Counted from the first letter of the stretch, positions 1 to 10,878 are shown. The stretch: DNA of 64,000 nucleotides from Chloroflexi bacterium TSY (GCA_019217005.1 JAHBNG010000001.1:271929-335928); one strand, 5' to 3'. Notes: a model not told the origin generated them from the sequence alone. Made by a program: numbers and translations.

Positions 1-170
1 AAAACCAACGATTTGGCCGCCAGATAGGACTTCGCAGTACAAGACTTTCCTTTCTGTGTTGGTTGTTGAAAAGTCTCTGAGGAGATTAACATTGACACAA
101 AGGTGTCGGGTTGAACTTAATTGTTTGTTGCCGCCGTTTTTGTTTGAGACGCCGTCCAAAACATATAGGT

Positions 171-257
171 TAGGGCTTACGCAGAGTTCTCTCGTACGGG
201 CATGATATATCATGCCCGTACGAGAGAGAGAGCACACCATATTGTGCGTAAGTCCTA
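171..257. repeat. 87-bp palindromic miniature element with 5-bp target duplication
   Basis: The ends are inverted (TAGGGCTTACGCA against TGCGTAAGTCCTA), the centre is a long perfect palindrome around position 213 (CTCTCGTACGGGCATGA mirrored), and the element is flanked by direct repeats TAGGT at 166-170 and 258-262. This is the anatomy of a non-autonomous miniature transposon. It could also fold as a hairpin terminator for the minus-strand gene that ends at 286. Confidence 0.65.
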
Positions 258-285
258 TAGGTGCTGAACAGGGCTAGATGGTGTA

Positions 286-582
286 TCACACAAGATGGGG
301 AACAAGCATGATGCTGCTCCTGATCGTTTCGTTGTGCTGTTTGGGAAGCGAAAAAGCTGTTGATGTGGCAAGAACTTCCAGGCTGCCGGGTAGGAAAATG
401 CGCCATCTGTACGAAAATTCGCTCTTAAAGTCAGCGGCACAGATAAACCAGCGGATAAAGCCGTTTCTGGCTTGCCCCTTTAGCGATTCGATTGTGCGCC
501 ATTCCCCTTGCTTGGAGAGATATTCCACTTCTGCCCAGTAGGTGCTTTCCGGCTGAATTTTCAGTTCTAGATAAACGTCCAT
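286..582 (-). CDS. Small conserved-looking protein of unknown function
   Basis: A 98-residue soluble protein with an acidic N-terminal half (MDVYLELKIQPESTYWAEVE) and several aromatic residues. The ATG at 582 is chosen because AAGGAGA lies about 8 bases upstream; an in-frame ATG further upstream at 615 has no such site. No signal peptide or membrane segment is visible and I do not recognise the family. The 3' end lies close to the palindromic element at 171-257, which could terminate it. The divergent neighbour is the NB-ARC gene at 1021. Function is unknown. Confidence 0.6.
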   Translation of the reverse strand: MDVYLELKIQPESTYWAEVEYLSKQGEWRTIESLKGQARNGFIRWFICAADFKSEFSYRWRIFLPGSLEVLATSTAFSLPKQHNETIRSSIMLVPHLV

Positions 583-638
583 GTTGCGTTGTCTCCTTGA
601 ATGCGAAACTTGCATGACAAACAGCTACACACTTCTAA

Positions 639-762
639 GGCCATAGCAAGAAATAAATTGGGCCAATCAGAGCAGGTAGCACGCCCACGTGCGGCACTGG
701 TGCAATGGCGACCGGCACGGGGCGTGCCTACTGAACGGCGGATTTAATTTCTTGCAACGGCC
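639..762. repeat. 124-bp inverted-repeat element
   Basis: The ends pair as GGCCATAGCAAGAAAT and the complement of ATTTCTTGCAACGGCC with a few mismatches; a second pair (CACGCCC / GGGCGTG) lies inside. No open frame and no clear target duplication. It resembles a degenerate miniature element in the gap between two divergent genes. Confidence 0.45.
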
Positions 763-933
763 GAAGTAAAGCATCCAGAAACAGGCTAGGGGGAACGACT
801 ATTTCTGGATGCTCAAAGCTTTTTTGAGGATACACCGGCTTTGTTTTTTTTGTTCTTGCTACTCTCTCGCCTCAGGGCGGATGTCTCCTGACTGCCCCTC
901 TATACCCTCTCTACACCCTCTCTACCAAAACCA

Positions 934-962
934 TTGACGGTCATGATATTTCGAGCTAGACT
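934..962 (+). promoter_or_regulatory. Candidate sigma-70 promoter for the NB-ARC gene
   Basis: TTGACG, a 17-base spacer and TAGACT, about 58 bases before the start codon at 1021. The match is reasonable but based on sequence alone. Confidence 0.35.
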
Positions 963-1020
963 CTAATCAGAGTTTCTTCAAGGAAGCCGTACAACATTTT
1001 TCTAGAAAGAGTGAGAGTCT

Positions 1021-3660
1021 ATGCCTACAAACCGAGTTTGCCCGTTGGCTGAATTGACAGTCGAGAAAATAGAAGAAGACATCCATCCAGCCTTACAAGG
1101 GTGGGATGAACAGAAACCAGGTAGCGATTCAATCAGGTATTTACGGTTATTTCACGACTTGATTCGACAAAAGGGTTGTACTGGGCGTGAAGCGAATAAA
1201 ATCATCTTCGAACAGGGTGTCAATGAGTTAAGATGGCGCAGTGAAGACGATGCAGCAAAGGCCCAACTTCTGGAAGAAAAGTACAAGGATGGAATGACGC
1301 AGGTAGAGCTCTGTAGCATATATCATATCGAGCAAGCTGGTTTTTTCCGACGGTTACAAAAAGCTAGAAGAAGACTCGCCGAAGTGATCTATCAGTTGGA
1401 GCATAAAGCTCGTAGCAAGCATCGCGATAGACAGTTTCGACGTCTGGAAACACCCACTTATGAGTTGTTGATTGGTGCAAGTACAGTACAGCAGAATTTA
1501 AGAGATTATTTGTTGACAGATGGCGCTCCTTTTCTGATTGCGTTAGAGGGCATCGGAGGAATCGGCAAGAGTGCCCAGCTCGATCACTTCTTGAGAGAAA
1601 TAATCCATGAAGACCTGTGGGATGAGATTGTTTGGATCAGTGCCAAACAGGAAAAACTGACGAATACTGGTCGCCTAAGAGAGTTAGGTCAGCCACCCCT
1701 CACAACCGAAACATTGATCGAGCGTTTGTTCAAACATTTTTTCCCCGAGAGTCAGAAAGGTGAGTCATTTTCCAGTCAGATGGCATTGGTTATGTTAGAA
1801 GAGCGTTTGAGACAGTCCCCCTGCTGTCTTTGCCTCGATAACATCGAAACAGCCCCCGACATCGATGCGTTGCTGCCGACACTGGAGCGTCTTGCCAATC
1901 CTAGTAAAATCATTCTAACCACCCGTGAAGAGATTGAAGAGGATGATCTTTCGATCACGCACATTGAATTGCCTGAATTGACAAAGTCAGATGCGTTGCT
2001 GCTCATGCGGGAAACAGCCAGCACAAAGCATTTGCTCCATGTGAGCAGCATGAACGATGAGGACCTGGAGCGCGTCTACAATGTGGTCGGCGGCCACCCG
2101 CTTGCTCTCTGTTTATTGATCGGCCAGATAGAGAAGTTTGGACTGAACCAGGCGCTTGAAGATATCCAAGAAGCATCTGGCGTATCGAACGAAAATCTTT
2201 TTACCTACATCTATTTACGAGCTTGGAAACATCTAACAGAAGAGGCGCGCATTGTGTTGTCCGTGATGCCTTTGCTTCGCCCACAGGGTGGAGAATATGC
2301 GTTGCTGACTCATATCACACAATTGAGCAGGGGTGACCTGCGCAAAGCATTGGATGAGCTAATTGCATTAAGTCTGGTGCAGACACGCGGTCATGGGACT
2401 GAAATGCTCTTCTCCATCCACGGACTCACCCGCACATTTCTGCGCGAAGAAGTACAACAGAGCGTTGCGGACTTGGCTACCGAGGAATCTGCGCTTGATG
2501 GATTTGAATCCTATGTTGTCCGAGCGATTGACTTTGCCTGCACAGAAATTGAGCAGACCGGACCAATTTTGCATCAGACTGAACAAGAGCAGGCACTGCA
2601 TATTTTAGGGTATGGATTAGACCTTGCCCCGCAAAATAGTGATGTCTGGCCTCCGACACGCCATCTATTGCTGGAGTTGGTGCCTAGGCTTGAACGAGCC
2701 GGTTTTCACTCCGAGTGGGCTTCCTATGTAAAACAGGGTATCGCAGCCAGCAAAGCGAATCGTGATCCACTGCATGAAGCTTTTTTGCAGTTACATCTGG
2801 GCCGACTCTATCAAATCACTGGGAACTACAAAGCTGCACATGACGTTTTGGCCTTAAGCACAGATTATTTTGAGGAAATTGATGATGTAGAACATCTCGC
2901 CACATCTCTCGCACAGCGCGCCTATATGTATGCTCTGCAGCGTCGTCATAAAGAGGCGAGACCGCTTCTCCAGCGAGCAATCGAGCGCCTCAGCGTGACG
3001 GATCCCCAACAAGAGTACGTATACTACATAGAGGGGTTGCTGGCACTCAACGACAATGATGGTGTTACGGCCGAACAGTGGTTCAAAAAGTCGCTTGATC
3101 TGTGTGAAGATCTGGGCGACAAACGATTGATCGCCAAACGACTGGGCAACCTCGGTACAGCCCTCTACATGCAGCAAAAATATGAGCAGGCGCTCGCCTA
3201 TTACAACCGTGCGCTCGCTTTACTGGCTGAGCTACAGGACGAAGTGCAGGCTGCGATTATGCAGATCGGGGGCGGAATTGTGGGGCTTGAGCGCGCCCAA
3301 CCCCATCAAGCGCTGGCGGCGTTCGAACAGGCCGAACCCAGCTTGCGGAAAGGACATGAGGTGCTGCACTTGGCTGTTTTGGATGTCAATGTCGGCATGG
3401 CGTTCCATCAACTGGGAAAATGGCAAGAAGCTGAGGAACGATTTCTGCGTGCAATTGCCCGGTATCAACAGCTCAGGGATTTCCACAGGGCCGCCAATGC
3501 GATGTATGAGTATGCACTGGTTTTGTGTAAACAGAAGTTTATCGAAAGAGCACAGCAAGCGCTGGCCGGCGCACTTGACTCTTTGGTCCAAAGCGAACCC
3601 GGTCCAGGGCGAGATGCTCTACAGGCGACAATTACCGAACAGATTGGACAATTGTCGTAG
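1021..3660 (+). CDS. NB-ARC STAND ATPase with N-terminal HTH and C-terminal TPR repeats
   Basis: 879 residues, uninterrupted. Residues 90-125 look like a sigma-r4-type helix-turn-helix (MTQVELCSIYHIE followed by a basic helix). The nucleotide switch follows: P-loop GIGGIGKS at 177-184, Walker B CLCLDNIE at 269-276, sensor KIILTTRE at 296-303 and a GHPLAL motif near 360. From about residue 560 to the end there are tandem TPR-like helical pairs. STAND proteins of this build are ATP-driven switches used as transcription regulators or as intracellular sensors in bacterial immunity. The TPR array would be the sensor and the HTH the output, which favours a regulatory role. A promoter-like sequence lies at 934-962. 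It is the only STAND gene in this window without a frameshift or insertion. Confidence 0.88.
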   Translation: MPTNRVCPLAELTVEKIEEDIHPALQGWDEQKPGSDSIRYLRLFHDLIRQKGCTGREANKIIFEQGVNELRWRSEDDAAKAQLLEEKYKDGMTQVELCSIYHIEQAGFFRRLQKARRRLAEVIYQLEHKARSKHRDRQFRRLETPTYELLIGASTVQQNLRDYLLTDGAPFLIALEGIGGIGKSAQLDHFLREIIHEDLWDEIVWISAKQEKLTNTGRLRELGQPPLTTETLIERLFKHFFPESQKGESFSSQMALVMLEERLRQSPCCLCLDNIETAPDIDALLPTLERLANPSKIILTTREEIEEDDLSITHIELPELTKSDALLLMRETASTKHLLHVSSMNDEDLERVYNVVGGHPLALCLLIGQIEKFGLNQALEDIQEASGVSNENLFTYIYLRAWKHLTEEARIVLSVMPLLRPQGGEYALLTHITQLSRGDLRKALDELIALSLVQTRGHGTEMLFSIHGLTRTFLREEVQQSVADLATEESALDGFESYVVRAIDFACTEIEQTGPILHQTEQEQALHILGYGLDLAPQNSDVWPPTRHLLLELVPRLERAGFHSEWASYVKQGIAASKANRDPLHEAFLQLHLGRLYQITGNYKAAHDVLALSTDYFEEIDDVEHLATSLAQRAYMYALQRRHKEARPLLQRAIERLSVTDPQQEYVYYIEGLLALNDNDGVTAEQWFKKSLDLCEDLGDKRLIAKRLGNLGTALYMQQKYEQALAYYNRALALLAELQDEVQAAIMQIGGGIVGLERAQPHQALAAFEQAEPSLRKGHEVLHLAVLDVNVGMAFHQLGKWQEAEERFLRAIARYQQLRDFHRAANAMYEYALVLCKQKFIERAQQALAGALDSLVQSEPGPGRDALQATITEQIGQLS

Positions 3661-3851
3661 CAGAACAGTTCACCCAACAGAACTCTGCTTCAAAGGAATA
3701 TCCGCTGGGGACTCGGATGCCAGTCAGCTGGACGGCACCAAGAAGTGTCGTCAAACGATAGAGGCCTCAAGAAAAAAGAATTCCCGTATAATCCGAAAAC
3801 GAGAAGCGACATAGAATAGCCTCTATGACGCTTCTCTCAGAGGAAAAGCGA

Positions 3852-3989
3852 TCACATTTGGGAGATTTGCAGGATCAAGCTTGCCAGAGCGATGACAACT
3901 GCGAGAATTTCCCAAGGCGTGGCCGTTTCACCATTGGGCGGGGTTTTGTAAATGAGTTTGAAGGCCCCCCACTCAATGTGGATTTGCAT
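3852..3989 (-). CDS. 45-residue single-pass membrane peptide
   Basis: ATG at 3989 is preceded by AGGAGGCAAT, a near-perfect ribosome binding site. The product starts MQIHIEWGAFKLIYKTPPNG and ends in one hydrophobic helix (about residues 26-43, WEILAVVIALASLILQI), then stops at 3852. Basic residues sit before the helix. It lies convergent to the intact NB-ARC gene and has no partner of its own. Possible roles (type I toxin, membrane partner or effector of a STAND protein) are guesses; the strong binding site and the membrane helix are what is seen. Confidence 0.5.
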   Translation of the reverse strand: MQIHIEWGAFKLIYKTPPNGETATPWEILAVVIALASLILQISQM

Positions 3990-4467
3990 ATTGCCTCCTT
4001 TCTGACAGATTAGGTTCTGTTGACATTATGAAGTTCTGTTACAAGGGAGCTATACGCCCAAAGATCTCTTGTAACAGAGCCGGTGTTGTCTAGATTAACT
4101 ACCAGGGGGCCAAGCTGGTGGTCTATTCGGAGGTCGGTCAGCCGATCGGGGTTGAAAATTTAAGTTTGTGTTCATAATGTTTTCCTTTCCATATCAGATT
4201 TGTAACAGTTACTCTCTTCTGGGACAGCACTTTTGTTTTCATGTCGTCTATCCTGAAATCCATTTTAGGAAGCAGAAGGGAACCCAGCGGGAATGGCTCA
4301 TAACAAGAATTCCCGATAATTCCCACTGGATTCCCGATAAGTCAATAGAATATGAAGAGGATTTCTGAGTTGCTATTTCATCAGGAAATGCAACAAGAAC
4401 AGATTGGTCATTTCATTCCAAAATAAATAGGGATGATGCAAATACTCTTACAGAGGGAACAGACCTG
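3990..4467. other. Gene-free gap with an inverted repeat
   Basis: I see no gene here. TAGGTTCTGTTGACAT at about 4012 matches one end of the ~96-bp miniature element found at 25.8, 33.2 and 36.0 kb, but no second end is found. A hairpin with 10-bp arms (CTGTTACAAG at 4036-4045, CTTGTAACAG at 4068-4077) follows. The remainder is AT-rich leader of the next gene. Confidence 0.4.
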
Positions 4468-5626
4468 ATGAAAAAGAAGATAAATCTCTATGTTTTAGGA
4501 ACACCTAGAGTCACCATTGAGGAAGGTGGAAAAGAAGCTGATATCGATTTAGCTGGAGATGATAATAAACTCTTAGCTCTAGTAATTTATATTCTTATGG
4601 AAAGAAAAAAACAACCCCGTAAAGAGTTGTCTAAAATGTTCTGGGGAACAGAGGCAAACCACAGAGAGACTCAAAAAAAGCGGGTACAAGGGCTGAAGAA
4701 ATTACTGGTGAGGAAAGGGTTTAGAGAATATTTCAAATTGGAGAGAAATTATGTGAGTCTTTATGAAGATGTAGTCTGTTATATTGATGCAATCGAGTTT
4801 GAAACTAAACTAGACAATATTTCAGCGAATGAACAAGTAGAGACTTTAGAAAATATTGAGGCGCTTTATAGAGGAGAATTCTGTGCTGGCCTTGATGTAA
4901 GGAATTTGCCTAAAGGATTCGGCGAAGAAACTGATTGGGAATATTGGAAGACTGAACGGGTATTGTATTACGAAAACCGCTACAAATATCTATTGTTTGA
5001 ATTAGTAAAATATTTAGCTGGCACACAGAAGGCTTTAGGCTATACACGAAGGATATTTGATGATAATGATTATGCACTTTGGGATTCGTCAAGACAGAAG
5101 GTGTTTTTTGAAAAACATATTGAGCTATTGCTTGCTGATGGTGATAACGATGCCGTACTAGCAGCATATAAAGCAACGCAAGATGCAGAAATCAAATTGA
5201 CGGATCGAACAAAAGACATTTGCGAGGAAATTTCTGCTGATAAGGGTATAGATATTGCGCAACGAATGCTTGAGGAATTTGAGGGGAAGTTAGAAAGAAA
5301 ACCCAGACGAGAAGGACTGATTGGCTGGAAATCAAAAGAGATAGACGCTTTGGTGAGTAGGGTTTACGAAGAGCGTATATTGGTTCTAACTGGCCCGCTG
5401 GGGGTAGGGAAAACCGAACTGGCACGAACAATTGCTTTCAACATACAGGAAAAAGGATGGTTGGAGAATGGGGTAATCGATGTATACATAGAAAACAATG
5501 AGATAGGGGGGGGAAACGAGGCTATAGGAGAGATATTCAGAAATATTGATCGAATCTTAATGTCGAGCTTGAAGTCTGTGGAAACCTCGTGGTTCGAACA
5601 TGTGTGTAATAGATTACATGATAAAG

Positions 5627-7109
5627 CTTTACTTTCTGGTAAAAGAAAAGAGATGAGGTGAGAAATGTGACAAAAAGCGGTTAGCAGTTCATCCAAAAGG
5701 TAGAGAACCCAAAAAGGAGGAAGGAATGCTAACCGCGCCAGAAATAACTATAGCAGTACTGATGAATGTATTGCAAGTAACGCCGATGGGAACAAACGTA
5801 AATGTAATGCGTCTGATGTGGGCAATGCTGAATGGGTCGTTTCTGAAAAGTCGAGGAGCAATCCATAGCGCATTGAAAGAAAGCGGGTTTGAAGATGAGG
5901 AGCTCCGGCGAAGCTGGTGGAGCTTTCGATATGGATCATGGGATATCACAAGTCTGCTGGGGTCGTGGCAAGAAGAAGTGGAAAGGGGAATGGGAGGCAA
6001 AAAAGTTAGAAGGGTACCGAGTGAAAAGCATAGATATCACAGGGTTCTGGCGACCGAAGCTGCAAGGGAAAGTGAACCGACTCTATAACTCAACGGCTCG
6101 TCATTGCCCGCGCTCATCTTTGGAGTGATGATAAGCTCGGGGGAGATAGGCGGGAAGCGAGTGCCACTGCTCAAGGCAATCATGAGATGCACGGTTGGAA
6201 CAAAGGAAAGTGAGTTTCGGAAAAAGCTGCTGAAAGAGACGAAGAAATCACTGGAGTCAGACGAAGTGGCGGTGGTCGATGCCGGGTTTACAATCAGAGA
6301 AATGCTAGAAAGCGGCATAGACCGATTTGTCCTGCGGGAAGCCATTAACTGCACAGTGCGCCGCAATGAGTTCCCCAAACGCAAAGAAAAAGGCAGACCA
6401 CCTGAATATGGTGATATTGTGCGACCGCTCTCTCGCAGCTATAAGGGAAAGCGACTCGAGGCTACAACTCCGGACTCGTCTGGTCGCTTTCTCTATAGTG
6501 GTCGCCTGATTTGCTATCAAGCATGGCACAATCTCGTCCCCAGAACAACCAAGGTGGATACAGCCAACCGTACCTACTCGATTTACGTCATTCAGGATCC
6601 GGCCTACAACACACCTTTGGTTTTGGCGACCGTTATGACTTTGCAGCCTGAAACCATTTATCTTGTCTACCTGGAACGCTGGCCTGTTGAACCTCCCCCC
6701 TTGGCTTCCAAGCAGATGATTGGCTTACATCGTCAATTTGTTCATGCCGATGAGGCTTGTTTCCGCTTACCTGAACTGGGGCTGCTTGCTGGCAATCTTC
6801 TTTCCCATTTAGCCGCTTCTCTTCCTCCCATACCGACTGGCTACTGGGATCGAGAGCCTCGGCAGGCTGCGCCGTGTTCTCTCGAGTGCTCTTTTTCCAA
6901 CTCCTGACCAACTCGACCCTGACTTTCGGAAAAGGCCTCGGTTTCACACCATTTCCCTAAAGGCGTTCTCGCTCATCGCCGCCTCAATGCCGCTGCTTAA
7001 ACTAGCCGAGCACTATTTTTACATTTTATCCCGTTTTTTCAGGGTGGATTCTTTTTTCCGCCCCTTTCGGTTTGCCCTTTGTCACTCAAGCCTTTACCAG
7101 AAAGTAAAG
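5627..7109 (+). mobile_element. Insertion sequence, copy 1 of 4 (about 1.49-kb family)
   Basis: 1483 bp with terminal inverted repeats CTTTACTTTCTGGTAAA / TTTACCAGAAAGTAAAG and target duplication TAAAG at 5622-5626 and 7110-7114. Other copies are at 17458-18948 (+), 26691-28179 (-) and 57792-59288 (-). All carry the same DDE-type transposase gene in damaged form. The family is IS4-like by general appearance; I cannot name it with confidence. Confidence 0.93.
5726..6907 (+). pseudogene. IS transposase remnant, copy 1
   Basis: Compared with copy 2 this transposase has lost 5 bases near 5980 (AGTGG repeat), 4 bases near 6100 (GGGC in the CGGGCATTGCCCG hairpin) and about 11 bases near 6860. The reading frame therefore switches three times, and the C-terminus ends early at 6907. 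Motifs still visible are VAVVDAGFTIREML, NRTYSIYVIQDPAY and YLERWPVEPPPLASKQM. No functional enzyme is expected. Confidence 0.85.
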
Positions 7110-9093
7110 TAAAGAGCTATTGATTTTATTAGATGGAATTGAGTGCCTTCAGGACACTAATATTGAAGCAACGATTTTACAGCTCGTGGACTTTTGTGAC
7201 GGCATACGAGTGTTAATGACTAGCCAATATACCCCGTCAGAAATTGGGTCTTATGAAGATGTAAAGCCATTAGAACTCTCTGATGCAGAAAATTTCTTTA
7301 TCAAGGAAGCCAAACGTACAAAAAAAGATTTCAAGGTTGATGAATCAAATCAAGAAACCATTACAAAAATATGCAAGCGATTGGATGGTTTGCCATTAGC
7401 AATTGAGCTGGCAGCGCCATTAAAAATGACACTGACGAAGATTTTAGCCGATCTTGACAAGTACTTATTAGAACTAAAAGAGTTTCGAACACCTTATTGT
7501 ACTTTACGGGCAGTATTAGATCAGAGTTTTTGCCTTTTGAAGAAAGAGGAAAAAGATTGCCTTTCGAACCTTGGCGTTTTTACTGGCGGTTTTACAATCG
7601 ATGATGTTGATTCTGTTTGGCAGAAAATAAAATCACCGGATATCGATCAACTTAGGGCTCAATTCAGCTACATAATCACGCAATTGATTGATAAAAATCT
7701 TGTAAAAGTTTCATCTGATTTTTCAGAATATGAGCTATTAAATATTATCCATAAGTATGCGTTGGAACGCTTGGAGGAGTCTGACTATGAAGAGGACATC
7801 AGAAATGCTCACGCTCAATACTATGGAACCATTGCTATTGAAGCAAATGCCGAACGAGACTTCGCTCGGTTTAACCAGAATCTAGCAAATATACGATCGG
7901 GCTGGCAGTGGACCCTTGAACAATATGCTTACTCTGCTTCTCCTGAATTAGCCAAACTGGTGATCAGTCTAGCTGAAGGGACAACCTACATCGCACCAAT
8001 ACGCTACCATAGCTTTAGAGAACGAAAGCTTCAGCTAGAAGCAGCATTGGACATTTCTGAAAAGAATGCAGACAGTGCAAGATGCTCCAAGTTTCACTTT
8101 CTGCTTGGTAATGCTTATCGAATGAATGGCGATTTGGAGGGTGCCAAATACCAATACTGTAAAGCCGCTGATTTTGCAGCAGAATATTCCCCTGAAGGCT
8201 CCGCCGAATTATTTTGCGCCTTTATCGGAATGGGTGGTTACTTTTCTTGCCTACGTGGCTCTTCCAAAACCAGCGACCTAAACAAAGCCGTTCAATATTT
8301 TCATTGGGCATGGCGACTGGCTCAGGATTTTAATGATCAATTTGCCGAGTGCCATGCCCTGATTCAGCTCGGAGATGTACATTTAAAAAAGGATGAAGCC
8401 GAATATGCTGAACATTATTATGATATGGCTGCGAACATCGCTCAATCTTTATCGGATCACTACATTGATAGCCAGATAGCGCTGGGGCGTGGGAATTTGT
8501 ACCGTCTAGAAGCAGATTATGAAAAGGCAAAAGAATATTATCAAGAGAGTAAAGATTTTGCCGAAAAAATCGGTGACAGATGGGGAATAGAATCTGCTAA
8601 CTGGCGTTATGGCGACGTACTGTGCCGTCACCTGAATGATCAAGATGGCATAACGCACCAAAAAGGGTGGCCTGAACTCGCAAATGAGTATAAAACTCAA
8701 TAATTGTGGCTCAGTCGAATCTCATATGGTTGAGACAGCGATTGGTTCAAAGAGAAGTTCGGTTCTAGCAATGGATAACGATTCAATCTTGGCAATGAGC
8801 CAATTGTTTGAATGCTTGTTTGTATTTGCGATTGATCGAGAGGACTAGGAGTCATTGATATTTGGTCGCCCGCTGAAAAAAACAATATCACGTAACACAA
8901 CCAACAGTTTGAGGGTGTACCTAAAATATCAAAGAAACCTGATAGGAGAAAGAAGTGGAACTAATCTTTCGTTGTTTTGCGATTATATCATTCTTAGGGC
9001 TTTTAGGCATTCTTGTGATGAGCTCATATGAAGACGCAAAGGGCAATTATATATTACCTGAAAAAGAAAATATGAGTTTTCGCAGCAGAGTTT

Positions 9094-9248
9094 GGGGTGG
9101 TTCAAAATTAGGTTTACACTTTTGATATATAGACAAAAATCTATATGAGACCGTTTTCTCTCTGAGAACCGGCGAAATCAGAGAATATAAACGTTCTTTC
9201 TGTTTCTAAAAGTGTAAACCTATCTATCCAGCTAAAATGAACCACCCC
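9094..9248 (-). mobile_element. 155-bp miniature element M1, copy a
   Basis: It starts GGGGTGGTTCAAAATTAGG and ends in GAACCACCCC, with an inner inverted pair AGGTTTACACTTTT / AAAAGTGTAAACCT. The 8-bp target duplication CAGAGTTT is at 9086-9093 and 9249-9256. Near-identical copies are at 48328, 59306 and 62274, and a longer variant at 56813. The 8-bp duplication is typical of ISL3- or IS1595-type transposases; which one moves it is not visible here. Confidence 0.92.
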
Positions 9249-10264
9249 CAGAGTTTTAAGCATATTTGTTCTTAAGATTGGTGCATTCTTAACGAAATTA
9301 GTCGAGATACTACTTGTATGGACTATCAAGCTCATAACAAAACTTCTTCAGGTTGTTGCCATAGTGTTTGAGCGAATTATCCGTTTCCTTTCCTTTATAT
9401 ACCAAAGGTTACGTGGCATATTTATTTCCTTAACCGTGGGGTTATTTTCTTTTCTATCTTGGGGCGCTGGCAAAATGGCGAATACGTGGACATTTTGGTC
9501 GTCGTCCTTTATCGTCATTTTACTCACATCATGGCTAACGGGGATTGTTTATATCGAATTCAATTTACCTGGTAATCGTCAATGTGTGATCGTAGATGCC
9601 CGAGTTTATGATATAGATGACGAGGTAAATATAGTATTGTCTGAGGGAATTTGGGATCTGATTGACGAGAATAATAGCATCGATGTCGCTATTGCCTCAT
9701 TTAAGTGGGTGATTCATCATACAGATACGAATGATCCACGTCACCAAATTGCCCAGCATAATTTAGATTGTGTACTCTCGGCTAGCAAGGTGGGGGGTGA
9801 ATCTCATGCCATTCGTGAACTGGTGACAGTCTACGCTGCTTCGGTCGCAGCATTTGAACGCAACCGTGCGCCGCAAACGCTGACCAACCAAGATCAGGAA
9901 ATCCTTCCTCTGGGAAATCGTTTTTGGGATGAGCCTGTGGATAGTTCCAAGAGATGGATTATTGAAGATCCTTGTGATGAGAAGCAAAGAGTCGCTGTGG
10001 AGATCTGTTACGTCGTTAAGATGTCCGTCGAGATGGCACCCATGTACGACTCTGCTTATCTAATACTATTCTTGAAGAGTACTAGCATTCGTTACATTAG
10101 TGGAAAAATTGTTCCTAAGGGATTTTATATTCGGAGATTATCTCATCCTATGACGATAACAGTGAGATTGCCTCAATATGGTGAATATTACTACAAAATC
10201 GATGCCGCGCCGCTGAGTGATACGATTTCCCTTCGCGAAAATCGGATTCCTACGTTAATAGGCT

Positions 10265-10479
10265 CAGTAGATCCAAATTTCAGGTTTTGAGAGAGAATTC
10301 TGGCTAAACAGTTGACATAAATACAAATTTGCCGGTCGATATCTAGTTTTTGCGTTAGATTTGGGCGATTTTCAGATATGAAATAGGTTGTTTTCTGTAA
10401 CCGAAATCTGAATAAATGACTCCAAAATCCCTGCAATCTCGACTGAAAATAGCCAAAAACGCCAAATTTGGATCTACTG
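10265..10479. mobile_element. 215-bp miniature element M2, copy a
   Basis: Inverted ends CAGTAGATCCAAATTT / AAATTTGGATCTACTG, no transposase gene, target duplication AGGCT at 10260-10264 and 10480-10484. Copies b, c and d (11364, 33431, 36120) are all exactly 215 bp. Confidence 0.92.
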
Positions 10480-10790
10480 AGGCTGTGGAATCATAGAGAT
10501 AAATGAAGCGGATGAACGATATTCCCTGTTGATTGAAGAGCTATTTGTTTGGATTATAGATAAACTCATTGGCGCTCAGGATGTAGATTGTGGAAGTCTC
10601 AACTGGAGAAATTAAATGTAATCAGCCCTTGATCCTTCACCCCCCTTGCACACCAACCCAATCTATGCTAAAGTAACCCCCAACGCGACAAGACGGCAGC
10701 CCAATGGACCACCGCCTTGTCTACAAACGAAAACTATTAACTTCGCCTGATGCAGGTGCGTGAACACCCACACCAGGCTAACCCGAACCG

Positions 10791-10818
10791 TTGACACATC
10801 CAACGGCAGGGCTAAAGT
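10791..10818 (+). promoter_or_regulatory. Candidate promoter ahead of a short terminated transcript
   Basis: TTGACA at 10791-10796, a 16-base spacer and TAAAGT at 10813-10818. It points at the repeats at 10837-10878 and the terminator at 10944-10981. Confidence 0.4.
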
Positions 10819-10836
10819 GCATTGTATCATGCCATG

Positions 10837-10878
10837 AAACGTGGTGCGTAAAACGTGGTGCGTGAACCGTGATTCGTG
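10837..10878. repeat. Three direct 14-bp repeats
   Basis: AAACGTGGTGCGTA, AAACGTGGTGCGTG and AACCGTGATTCGTG stand head to tail. Such arrays bind replication or excision proteins in mobile elements; that role is a guess here. Confidence 0.5.

Larger units (their letters stand above)
4468..8703 (+). pseudogene. SARP/BTAD-NB-ARC-TPR regulator split by an insertion sequence
   Basis: The gene occupies 4468-5626 and 7115-8703. Dropping the IS at 5627-7109 and one TAAAG duplication restores a frame of exactly 916 codons (915 residues). The N-terminus (MKKKINLYVLGTPRVTIEE) is the winged-helix of AfsR/SARP regulators followed by a BTAD-like helical domain to about residue 270. The P-loop GPLGVGKT is at 309-316, and Walker B (ELLILLDGIE, about 387-396) is recreated exactly across the insertion point. 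A GLPLAIELAAP motif and TPR-like repeats follow. The family couples ATP-dependent oligomerisation to activation of target promoters. The left fragment keeps the P-loop but ends before Walker B, so neither half should work alone. The gene is more AT-rich than the block at 11-16 kb. Start chosen at ATG 4468, behind AGAGGG. Confidence 0.88.
8955..10615 (+). pseudogene. Membrane-anchored protein gene broken by two different miniature elements
   Basis: Segments 8955-9093, 9257-10264 and 10485-10615 join into one frame of exactly 426 codons when the 155-bp element (9094-9248), the 215-bp element (10265-10479) and one target duplication of each are removed. The GTG start at 8955 has AGGAGA upstream. 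The N-terminus has one hydrophobic helix (residues 4-22), and another 25-residue helix lies near SSFIVILLTSWLTGIVYI. The rest is soluble with no domain I recognise. As it stands, the first fragment stops inside the first element. The long middle fragment (GTG at 9364) takes its last residues (SVDPNFRF) from the second element. The original C-terminus continued to WRN at 10612. Confidence 0.85.

Noticed and set aside
9141..9335. Minus-strand 64-residue frame across M1 copy a
   Set aside because: It is the element's own open phase (same residues as the SDR tail), not a gene.
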